Assembly (NCBI GenBank): GCA_942490535.1
Contig: CALNXQ010000005.1
Span: 868,001-932,000 of the forward strand
Direction of reading: 5' to 3'
Length of the DNA stretch: 64,000 nt
Source: JAEINY01 sp942490535
Lineage (GTDB): Bacteria > Bacteroidota > Bacteroidia > Bacteroidales > Marinilabiliaceae
The position numbers and the translations under genes are program-made. The stretch's first letter is position 1. Every line of letters starts with the position of its first letter. This document shows, piece by piece, positions 18,552-26,126 of this stretch. The notes beneath the pieces were generated by a model. The model did no database searches and was not told where the DNA came from. It saw only the letters and a program-made list of their open reading frames with translations.

Positions 18552-19073
18552 ATATTATAAATGGACTCTAATTCATTAAGGCCGTATGCAGCTGCTTTGC
18601 ATAAAATATGGTTTGGAAATACTTGAGGATCTCGTTCTATATCTCTGAGTTTCCTTTCCAACTCCTTGTATACTTTCAGCGAAGCTTCTTTCCACTTTTC
18701 TTTTGGCTTCTTCTTACGGATGATGTAAAATTGATTGTATATGTCAATAATCTCTTGAGCTTGGGGTTGCTCCTGAATCTCTAAAAATTTTCTTTTGCAG
18801 TGCTGAACACAGGCTAAACGTATTGCCTTTGGGTAGTCCCATCCTTCTAAAGCTTTATATGAACTGTATCCATCAGTTTGCACAGCACCCTTATAATCCT
18901 TCAGTAGATAGTTTGTAAACACCGTCTTGCTTCGTGAGCCATTCTCGTATATGAACTGGATTAAGTTGTTTTGATGAGAAAATGCACTCCAGAAGTAGCC
19001 TTTGCGACTCCCCTTATCACCTCCTAATATAGTATGATAGGTTTCGTCAAAATGAATATAAGCATCCTCCAAA
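18552..19073 (-). pseudogene. IS66-A copy 3 tnpC fragment (catalytic region)
   Basis: Encodes the middle of the transposase (EDAYIHFDETYHTILGG to NHILCKAAAYGLNELESIYNI). It is bounded by the IS982-like element at 18551 and the IS3 element at 19074. Copy-specific changes are visible (for example Leu for Pro in TNYLxKDYKG and Ala for Gly in IRLxCVQ), so copy 3 has drifted from copies 1 and 2. Confidence 0.88.
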
Positions 19074-19267
19074 TGCTCTTTTCGTTACAAAACTGGACCG
19101 CTTTTGCAGCGGGTTTAATTACTTTTAGTCCTTTGCGGCCTATTGAAATCATTGATAACTTACTTTACAGCTTTCCTATTTAAGTTATCAACAATTCCAA
19201 CAGGCCATGGTCATCATTCGATGATAAGGTTTTTTAAAAATTTCATTTTATGCTGCTTTTGTATACA

Positions 19268-19530
19268 CCGGAGCATACAGACCCCTCCAAAACCGGAAAT
19301 CACAGGGCCAAATTTGCGTCTCTTGATTTCTGCCAATCCGGCAGATAGAGACCCCCCTTAAACGTCTGTACGATCCGTCGCCGGAGCATGCAGACCCCAG
19401 GATAGTAACCTTTGTTGCTTCCGCCGGAGCATGCGAACCCCATTTGAAGTTTAATTTGATGCCCTTATCAGGAGTCAAAATCATACTCGGAACAGGGATT
19501 TTCATTGCGTCGCCGGAGCATACAGACCCC
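19268..19530 (+). repeat. multiple terminal repeats of IS21 no. 1 (left end)
   Basis: Five copies of an 18-bp motif CCGGAGCATACAGACCCC or close variants at 19268, 19338 (degenerate), 19381, 19424 and 19513. Two inverted relatives are at the right end (21924-21940 and 21949-21965). IS21 elements carry such multiple IstA binding sites. The rest of the leader 19074-19597 holds no gene. Confidence 0.85.
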
Positions 19531-19597
19531 TATTAAGTAGGTTATACTCATGATATTTGGTTGATTTGAAGGTGAAAAACCTTTAAATCAGAACAAG

Positions 19598-21169
19598 ATG
19601 GCTGGAAAACCAAAAACGATGAGTCAGATTAAACAATTATTACGCCTGCGTCAGCAGGGACACGGCAAGAAGAAAATAGCCGGAATCTTGTGTATTGGTA
19701 TCAATACGGTGCGCACCTACCTGCGTAAACTGGAAGGTTTGGATGAGGATATTGAGACCTTGCTCGCTTTGGAAGATCCGGTTTTAAACGCCCGTTTTCA
19801 TGCCGGTAATCCATCTTATAAAGAAGAACGTTATGGGCAGTTGAAAGATGACCTTGGGCACTACCACAAAGAGCTCAGTCGCAAGGGAGTCACCAAACAG
19901 CTTTTGTGGGAAGAATACCGGGAAGCACATCCACAAGGCTATAGCCACTCCCAGTTTTGCCACCATTTATACCAATACTCCAAGGCAAGCAAGCCCACAT
20001 TGCCCCTGACACATATCGCCGGGGACAAGCTACTGATTGATTATGCAGGAGACACGATAGCTTACATCGACCCGGACACCGGTGAAGTCATCGACTGCCA
20101 GGTCTTTGTGGCCAGTTTGGCTTACTCTGATTATTGTTTCGCCATGGCGGTGAGGAGTCAAAGCGTGAATGACTTTATTTATGCCCTTTCGTGCTGCTTA
20201 AATGCCCTTGGCGGAGTGCCCAAAGCATTGGTGCCGGACAACCTGAAAGCGGCCGTCATAAAGCCTGATTTATACGAGCCCCGCATTAACCAGGCCCTCG
20301 AAGATTTTGCCAACCATTATAACACAACGGTGGTGCCGGCCCGCGTGCGCCGTCCACAGGACAAGGGGGGTGTGGAAAAACAGGTGAATATCATTTACAG
20401 CCGTATTTATGCCCGTTTGCGTAAGCGTCAGTTCTTTAGTATTCAGGAGCTGAATAAGGCCATTGCTGAAAAAGTGAAACTACATAACCAGACCCGCAAG
20501 CAAAAACTGGATTACTGCCGGGAAGAGAAGTTCCTTGCTGAAGAAAAACACCTTCTGGCGCCTCTTCCTTTACAAGCCTATGAGATGAAGCAATACCGGG
20601 CGTATAAGGCAAGTGTTAATAATCACATCTATCTGGGGCAGGATGGCCATTACTACAGCATTCCCTATACACTGATCGGACAGCAGGTAAAGGTGGTATA
20701 CACACGGTCAAAAGTATCCATCTACCATAACGGACAATGCGTTGCCATGCATGCCCGCTCTTACAGCCGGGGGTGCTATACCACTGTTAAAGAACACCTC
20801 TGTTCGGCACACCAGCACTACATCAGCCGCAGTCCTGAATATTATCTGGACAAGGCCGCGAAGAAGTCAGCAACATTGCGACAACTCTTTGTTCTGCTGT
20901 TCCAGCAGAATCGCTACCCTGAGCAGCAGTACCGGACGTGTGATGGGCTACTCAGGTTGCAGCGTAATAATGACGCTGATAAGTTTGACAAGGCCTGTCA
21001 CGTAGCCATTGAGAACCAGTGTTACAACTATCGGTTCATTGAAAATATTCTTAAAAATAACATGGCAGAAACCCAGAAAAACAGTTCCCCGGAGTCATTG
21101 CCCCAACATCAGAACATCCGGGGGAAAGCTTATTTTGAGCAAACACAATTGAAAATTAATTTCTCATGA
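19598..21169 (+). CDS. istA: IS21 family transposase IstA (no. 1)
   Basis: A 523-residue DDE transposase. It begins with a helix-turn-helix (KIAGILCIGINTVRTYLRKLEG), then the retroviral-integrase-type core with LLIDYAGDTIAYI, ALVPDNLKAAVIK and PQDKGGVEKQVNIIYSRI as the three acidic positions, and a C-terminal beta-barrel region (KASVNNHIYLGQDGHYYSIPY). Its last four bases overlap the istB start (ATGA at 21166). The frame is intact and the element looks complete. Confidence 0.93.
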   Translation: MAGKPKTMSQIKQLLRLRQQGHGKKKIAGILCIGINTVRTYLRKLEGLDEDIETLLALEDPVLNARFHAGNPSYKEERYGQLKDDLGHYHKELSRKGVTKQLLWEEYREAHPQGYSHSQFCHHLYQYSKASKPTLPLTHIAGDKLLIDYAGDTIAYIDPDTGEVIDCQVFVASLAYSDYCFAMAVRSQSVNDFIYALSCCLNALGGVPKALVPDNLKAAVIKPDLYEPRINQALEDFANHYNTTVVPARVRRPQDKGGVEKQVNIIYSRIYARLRKRQFFSIQELNKAIAEKVKLHNQTRKQKLDYCREEKFLAEEKHLLAPLPLQAYEMKQYRAYKASVNNHIYLGQDGHYYSIPYTLIGQQVKVVYTRSKVSIYHNGQCVAMHARSYSRGCYTTVKEHLCSAHQHYISRSPEYYLDKAAKKSATLRQLFVLLFQQNRYPEQQYRTCDGLLRLQRNNDADKFDKACHVAIENQCYNYRFIENILKNNMAETQKNSSPESLPQHQNIRGKAYFEQTQLKINFS

Positions 21170-21885
21170 AACAGATTGAATCACAACTAACCGAATTGCG
21201 CCTGCAAGGCATGTGTCGCAGCTGGTCAGCCCTGCTGGAAACACGCAGGCATCATGAACTATCTTTCTCGGAAGGCCTGGAGCTACTCCTCCAGGCTGAA
21301 CAGGAAGAGCGAAAGAACAAACGTTTTGATCGCTTAAGAAAGAATGCCGGCTTCCGGTATCAGGCCTCCATCGAGGAGCTCTATACCGATGCGGCAAGAG
21401 GACTGGACAAGGAACTGGTCACTTCACTGGCTGCCGGGAATTATATCACCAAGGGAGAATCTGTCTTGATTACAGGAGCATCCGGATGCGGCAAGAGTTT
21501 CTTTGCGTCGGCATTGGGACACCAGGCCTGTGCACAGGGCTACAAGGTGGCCTATTTCAATGTGCAAAAGCTGATGCTAAAAACCAAAATGGCACGGCTG
21601 GAAGGCTCTATCACCCGACTATTTGATAAACTGGCTAAGACAGATGTTATTATAATGGACGACTTCGGACTGACCTACCTGGAGCAGCAACAACGCATGG
21701 ATCTGTTAGAAATTATTGAAGACCGCCATGGGAAAAAGCCTGTTATCATAGCCAGTCAACTGCCAGTCGCCAACTGGTACGACGTAATTGGAGAAGAGAC
21801 CATTGCCGATGCCATACTGGATCGCTTAGTGCATACTTCACACCGGGCTGAGCTAAGAGGTGAAAGTTTAAGAAAAAAACGGTAA
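21166..21885 (+). CDS. istB: IS21 ATP-binding helper protein IstB (no. 1)
   Basis: A 239-residue AAA+ ATPase related to DnaC. Walker A is TGASGCGKSFFASALG (near residue 102) and Walker B is VIIMDDFGLTYL. The C-terminal GEETIADAILDRLVHTSHRAELRGESLRKK is the standard IstB ending. It helps IstA assemble the transposition complex. Start ATG overlaps the istA stop, which indicates coupled translation. Confidence 0.93.
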   Translation: MKQIESQLTELRLQGMCRSWSALLETRRHHELSFSEGLELLLQAEQEERKNKRFDRLRKNAGFRYQASIEELYTDAARGLDKELVTSLAAGNYITKGESVLITGASGCGKSFFASALGHQACAQGYKVAYFNVQKLMLKTKMARLEGSITRLFDKLAKTDVIIMDDFGLTYLEQQQRMDLLEIIEDRHGKKPVIIASQLPVANWYDVIGEETIADAILDRLVHTSHRAELRGESLRKKR

Positions 21886-22791
21886 TATTGTCAGTCCATC
21901 ACGTTCTTTGACCATTTTCATGAGGGGGGTCCATATCACCAGTGAGGTGGGGTCTGTATCACCGGAGTATACAGCTTTCTTAAAATCATAATATTCAGAT
22001 GGCGTTTTCATGTTCAAGGCTGAATGTGGGGCATAGTTATTATATTCATCAATCCAACCCTGAATCTGATCGTATACAACCTGAGGGTTATCTAAGCAGT
22101 TCTCATAAACGTAATCACGCTTAAATGCGCCATTAAATGCTTCACACATACCATTGGACTGGGGTGAATACGTGGGTGTGTTACAGTTTATAATATTCCA
22201 TTTCTCTAGTTGGTTGATTAGCTTTTTTTCGATGTATTCCGGGCCATTATCATGAAGGAATTCAAGTTGATTGGTTTCTACCACAAAGTTTTCACCCAAG
22301 CGCTTGAATAGAGCATCCTGCAACATCAACTCGATATCACAGGCTTGAATGTGCTTTCCTGCGTACCATGAAACGATGGATCTATCGCAGCAGTCAATAA
22401 CTACAGCCACCCTTAACTTTTCGCCATTCCAGCATTTTATAGAGGTTATGTCGCTCGCCCATCTGGTATTGGGTTTTGATACCTGAATAACACCTGTATG
22501 GGGGCGCGTAACACCTCGTTTTCGATTTTGTTTAATCAGTAAGCCTGCTTCTTTCATATACCTATTAAGCATGTACTTAGTGATTTCCAAACCATAGTCC
22601 CGCTTTAATATTGCACGCACCCTTGGAACGCCATAGGTGGCTTTTTTGCCGGTTATTTTTTTAATATATCCTTGCGTCTGTTCGTCAATGCTTTTACGTT
22701 TCGGACTCGTCCGCTTTGGGTATGGTACTGGCTTATAATAAATGCTTGATTTGGCAATCCCTAATGCTTTTATTGTACGATTAATACTCAC
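21868..22791 (-). CDS. IS3 family transposase OrfB, C-terminus altered by IS21
   Basis: An integrase-core transposase. HTH_21-type region (KATYGVPRVRAILKRDYGLE), then DDE motifs TRWASDITSIKC, FLHDNGPEYI and SPQSNGMCEAFNGAFKRDYV. The true end was probably YDFKKAA then stop: removing IS21 no. 1 and one GCTTT gives exactly that. At present the last residues run into the IS21 right end (AVYSGDTDPTSLV to FFS), adding about 35 foreign residues that overlap the istB 3' end on the other strand. The GTG start at 22791 overlaps the orfA stop (GTGA). Confidence 0.88.
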   Translation of the reverse strand: MSINRTIKALGIAKSSIYYKPVPYPKRTSPKRKSIDEQTQGYIKKITGKKATYGVPRVRAILKRDYGLEITKYMLNRYMKEAGLLIKQNRKRGVTRPHTGVIQVSKPNTRWASDITSIKCWNGEKLRVAVVIDCCDRSIVSWYAGKHIQACDIELMLQDALFKRLGENFVVETNQLEFLHDNGPEYIEKKLINQLEKWNIINCNTPTYSPQSNGMCEAFNGAFKRDYVYENCLDNPQVVYDQIQGWIDEYNNYAPHSALNMKTPSEYYDFKKAVYSGDTDPTSLVIWTPLMKMVKERDGLTILPFFS

Positions 22792-23165
22792 TTTGAACTC
22801 CCTGGATAACGCTTCAACTTCTTGTTTCGTTGTTGATCCATCTCTAACTTTTTTTTTAAGATCTTGATGTCTAACGTGGATTCGCCTAAGGCTTTCTTAA
22901 GTTCGTCATTCTCTCTTCTCAACATCTCCAATTCAGTCTTTGAATGAAGATCTCCATCATTTTTTATTCCCATTACCGCACCTGTTTTTGCATCTGTTCG
23001 CCATTTGTATAGTTGGCTTGCTATTAAACCATATCTTCTGCAGAACTCTGGGCAAGATAGGCCGGATGTCTCCCAGCTGTCAACTATGCAGGCCTTTTGT
23101 TCAGAACTAAGCATCTTTCTGCCATTCGATGACAATCTAGCATTTTTAATGATTTCTTCTACCAT
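22788..23165 (-). CDS. IS3 family OrfA, helix-turn-helix protein
   Basis: A 125-residue protein. The first half is a helix-turn-helix of the IS3/Tnp_1 type (KACIVDSWETSGLSCPEFCRR and LIASQLYKWRT). The second half is a leucine-zipper-like coiled coil (LEMLRRENDELKKALGEST, IKILKKKLEM). The end overlaps the OrfB start by 4 bases, so OrfB may be made by coupling or, as in other IS3 elements, as an OrfAB fusion by frameshifting. Confidence 0.88.
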   Translation of the reverse strand: MVEEIIKNARLSSNGRKMLSSEQKACIVDSWETSGLSCPEFCRRYGLIASQLYKWRTDAKTGAVMGIKNDGDLHSKTELEMLRRENDELKKALGESTLDIKILKKKLEMDQQRNKKLKRYPGSSK

Positions 23166-23222
23166 TTTGTTTCACTTTTCATGTGCTACAAAGTGGTCCA
23201 GGTTTTAAAGCAGTTAAAAACA

Positions 23223-23503
23223 CAAAATAGTATCCTTGAGTACTGGCATTAACCTATCAAGCAACTCTGCTGATTTTTCAATTAGTCCATGAGTAGTTGC
23301 CTTAGGAATGTCAATACCCATCTCGTTTAGATATTTCATGATGCGTTCAACAGGCAAGCTGTACACATATCTTTGTTGAATCAGATAAGCCAGTAATGAG
23401 CTGTCAAAATTAGAATTCTGGAAAGGTGCTATAGGAGCTTTGCCTTCAAAAAAGTCATCACCCATTCTGTATTTTTTACAGCGATAGATATGTTTAATCA
23501 GAC
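23223..23503 (-). pseudogene. IS66-A copy 3 tnpC fragment (N-terminal side)
   Basis: Encodes MGDDFFEGKAPIAPFQNSNF to RLMPVLKDTIL, the part before the catalytic region. It is bounded by the IS3 element and by IS21 no. 2 at 23504. The preceding N-terminal codons are deleted. Confidence 0.88.
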
Positions 23504-23585
23504 TGGCTATTTCGGTCTAACTGTGCCAACCTTTTCGGTCAAAATGTGCCACTTTGAAAGATGGTATAATATTACAAAAATTTAG

Positions 23586-24323
23586 TTATTCATTTTTTAA
23601 AATTCCTTTTCTTAATGATTCTCCTTTGAGATCGATTCGGTGTGATGAGTTGACTAATCTATCCAATATTGCATCAGCAATGGTTCCTTCTCCAATGATG
23701 TCATACCAGGCTGATACTGGTATTTGTGAAGAAACGATAGTTGATGTTTGGTTGAAGCGGTCATCTATAATGTCCATGAGTGATTCACGGGCATGATTAT
23801 CAAAAGCCTGCAGGCCAAAGTCATCAAGTATCAGTAGTTGATCTTTACCAAACTTATTGAGTTCTTTGATGTATGTACCGTCTACGCGAGAGAGTTTAAG
23901 TTTAGTAAAGAGTCTGGCAGTATTGGTATATAATACTTTGTACCCCATCAAACAGGCTTGGTGGCCCAAAGCTTGTGCCAGGTAGCTTTTTCCAACACCG
24001 GAAGCACCAGTTAGGATGATGTTTTCCTTTTTGGCTATAAAATCGAGTGTTGCCAATCGGTTAAACATGTTTTTGTCCAGATTACGTGCTTCAGCATAGC
24101 TGACTTCGGCAATACTGGCTTTCTGACGGAAGGAAGCCTGATGTAATAATCGGTCAATCTTCTTGTTCTGGCGATCTTCCCACTCATGATCAGTAAGAAG
24201 TGCCAGATATTCATCCGGAGTCAGGTCGTTTAACTGATTATTTTTAACATGTTGCAAATGCAGGTTGGCCATGGCACCTAAACGCATTTGCTTGAGTTTT
24301 TCAATGGTTTGATTATTGTTCAT
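23586..24323 (-). CDS. istB: IS21 ATP-binding helper protein IstB (no. 2)
   Basis: A 245-residue AAA+ ATPase with Walker A LTGASGVGKSYLAQALG (near residue 105), Walker B LLILDDFGLQAF and the C-terminal IADAILDRLVNSSHRIDLKGESLRK. It starts 17 bases after the istA stop. The frame is intact. Confidence 0.92.
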   Translation of the reverse strand: MNNNQTIEKLKQMRLGAMANLHLQHVKNNQLNDLTPDEYLALLTDHEWEDRQNKKIDRLLHQASFRQKASIAEVSYAEARNLDKNMFNRLATLDFIAKKENIILTGASGVGKSYLAQALGHQACLMGYKVLYTNTARLFTKLKLSRVDGTYIKELNKFGKDQLLILDDFGLQAFDNHARESLMDIIDDRFNQTSTIVSSQIPVSAWYDIIGEGTIADAILDRLVNSSHRIDLKGESLRKGILKNE

Positions 24324-24340
24324 AGTGACTTGGTGTTTAG

Positions 24341-25893
24341 TTATTGATAAGCACTTGCTCCGCGCAGGTTACTGTGCTGTGGAATGTGAGAGGTTGTCTT
24401 CATCATCTCCTCGGTATTAAGTTCATCTTTGTCCAGGTTGTTCTCCAGTATATTCTTAACTCGTTTATAAGAGAAGGATTCGCCCAACACAGCCCTTTTG
24501 CAGGCATTGTTTAAGCGTTCTGATCCGTAACTCCGCTGAAGTTGTATAATACCCATTGCGCATTTGTAAGCAGCTTCGGGATAATTATAGCGAGAGAACA
24601 AGCCCTCGATACAGGCCAATACATCATTGCCATGGGGTGCCGCTTTTTTTTAAAGTACTCCGGACTCCATTGGATATAGGCTTTATGAGTGCTGCTTAAA
24701 TGATCCTTGTTGGTGATGTATATCCCCATGGCCGGAGAACGTTTGTGCAGTGCAATTCGATCGTGATTATAATAGACTTCTACCGTGGATTGGGTGTAAT
24801 GAATCTGGGTGGATTTACCGATGTAGCGATAAGGGACACTGTAATAATTTTTATCCGGCGAGAAGTAAACATAGCCCATTTTCTGCACCTTGGCCCGTTT
24901 GTAATCCTTAATTTCATAAGGCGTTAGCGGCAAAGGTTTGAGATACTCTCTTTCAACCGACTGAAAGAGCTCTTTTCGGCTGGCCTGCTTGCGTGTAAAC
25001 AAGAGATCGTTGTACGCCTCCAGCAACCGGCGGATCTCTTTATTGAGGTCATCCAGGGAAAAGAAGGTCATCTCTCTAATGGGATAAAAGATACGTTGAT
25101 AAACCAATTGTACCGCATTTTCAACCAAGGCTTTATCCTGTGGTGAATAACTGCGTGTAGGATTAATCACACAGTTATAATGACGTGCAAAGTCTTTAAA
25201 CGCCCGGTTAATCACCGGTTCATACTTGCTGGCCCGGGTAACGGCCGACTTCAGGTTATCCGACACAATGGCTTTAGGTACACCGCCATAAAACGCAAGG
25301 GCATTGTCCATGCAAGTGATCATGTCTTCACGTTTCTGGCTCATACTGGCTTCTGCATAGGTATACTGACTATTGGGAAGGATGGCCACAAATACTTCCA
25401 CCGGTATCAGCTCGCCCGTTTCACGATCGGTGATGTACAGGTGTTTTCTGGTATAATCAATAAATACCTCTTTGCCAGCCTCGTGTTCCAGCTTCATGGA
25501 ACCTTTTATTTTGGCAAATTTGCGGTGATAGTGTTCCATAAACTGGGTATAGCTGTAGGGGTTAACAGCTCCTTTCGTGTACTCATGGTAATGGTATTGA
25601 AAGGTAAAACCAGGATGCTTACGAGCCTCATTTACCTTTTCGAAGAATTGCATTAAGGCATCGTAACGCGCATTATCAATCGTGGTTTTTGTAGGAAAAA
25701 GTTCTCTTAATGCCTGATGGCTGTAATCAAGCAGTGATGCCATGGGCTGATCACAGGCCTTGATTAACTGCATGTAAGTGTTGATGGTGTTCCGTGCAAT
25801 ACCAAGTGTTTCCGCTATTTTTCGATTGCTGACACCATCTAAATGTAAGGTGATGATTTGTTTTATATCCATCGGATCAATTGTGTAGGCCAT
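24341..25893 (-). pseudogene. IS21 transposase IstA (no. 2), split by a frameshift at an A8 run
   Basis: The frame from 25893 encodes a helix-turn-helix (KIAETLGIARNTINTYMQLIK), the catalytic core (EVFIDYTRKHLYI, AIVSDNLKSAVTR, SPQDKALVENAVQLVYQRI) and most of the C-terminal domain. After SPEYFKKK it leaves the family reading. The proper C-terminus (AAPHGNDVLACIEGLF to LRGASAYQ) is in the -1 frame and ends at 24341. The shift lies in a run of eight A (minus strand, 24644-24651) that reads A AAA AAG in frame, a classical -1 slippery heptamer. Either one A has been lost, or IstA is made by programmed -1 frameshifting; IS21 no. 1 needs no such shift. Confidence 0.8.
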
Positions 25894-26126
25894 ATCGCTT
25901 TTTTGTCGCGATATAGCAGTTTATAACTGATCTTCCAAAGTGGCACAAATCGAACCGAAAGTGTTACGCTTCAATGGCGCAAATCAAACCGAAACGGGTG
26001 GCGCAAAACCACCTAAATGACTGGCGCAAATCGAAACGGTGTATCCAATGCGTCATTGTGGAGACGGTTACCAAATTTTCAGTGGACAACCTGGAAAACC
26101 ATTCGTGAGTCTTCCGCAGAAAAATA

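Larger units (their letters stand above)
19260..21973 (+). mobile_element. IS21 family element no. 1
   Basis: 2714 bases. Starts TGTATACACCGGAGCATACA and ends with the complement of TGTATACTCCGGTGATACA. Flanked by a 5-bp duplication GCTTT (19255-19259, 21974-21978). Carries istA and istB, overlapping, on the plus strand. GC content is higher than the surrounding IS66-A sequence. Confidence 0.92.
19074..23222 (-). mobile_element. IS3 family element, itself interrupted by IS21 no. 1
   Basis: Begins TG at 19074 and ends CA at 23222, with an imperfect inverted repeat around AAAACTGGACCGCTTTTG near each end, and a 4-bp duplication CAAA (19070-19073, 23223-23226). Removing it restores the tnpC sequence. 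Without the IS21 element and its 5-bp duplication it is 1430 bases, normal for IS3. Its left 186 bases (19074-19259) are non-coding. Confidence 0.88.
23504..26047 (-). mobile_element. IS21 family element no. 2
   Basis: About 2.54 kb, starting TGGCTATTTCGG and ending with the complement of TGGATACACCGTTTCG. Multiple internal end repeats of the form TTTCGGTnnnnnTGTGCC occur (two at the left near 23510 and 23533; about four in 25940-26040). It differs in sequence from IS21 no. 1. No target duplication: left flank CAGAC, right flank ATGCG, because 900 bases of the host IS66-A copy are missing. Confidence 0.85.
7484..26071. mobile_element. island of tandem and nested insertion sequences
   Basis: Every base from the left terminal repeat at 7484 (GTAAAGGTCTCC) to the last matching right end at 26071 (GGAGACGGTTAC) can be assigned to an insertion sequence. 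Layout: IS66-A copy 1; IS66-A copy 2 containing IS66-B, which contains an IS481-type element, which contains an ISNCY-like element; IS66-A copy 3 containing an IS982-like element, an IS3 element (which holds an IS21 element) and a second IS21 element. No cargo gene is present. The flanks (7476-7483 CTCGCACG; 26072-26079 CAAATTTT) are not a target duplication, so the array has been rearranged since first insertion. Confidence 0.9.
17254..26071 (-). mobile_element. IS66-type element A, copy 3 (fragmented by four insertions)
   Basis: Starts at exactly the same internal tnpC position as copy 2 (TCAGGGAGTAG after GGTTAC) and ends at the IS66-A right end at 26071. It is split at 17511 (IS982-like), 19073 (IS3 holding IS21) and 23503 (second IS21). 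About 900 bases matching 8630-9529 of copy 1, that is the 5' third of tnpC and all of tnpB, are missing at the last junction. Confidence 0.85.

Noticed and set aside
19260..19530. Repeated CCGGAGCATACAGACCCC units resembling a CRISPR array
   Set aside because: Irregular spacing, only five variable units, and mirrored copies at the other end of the element; these are IS21 terminal binding repeats.
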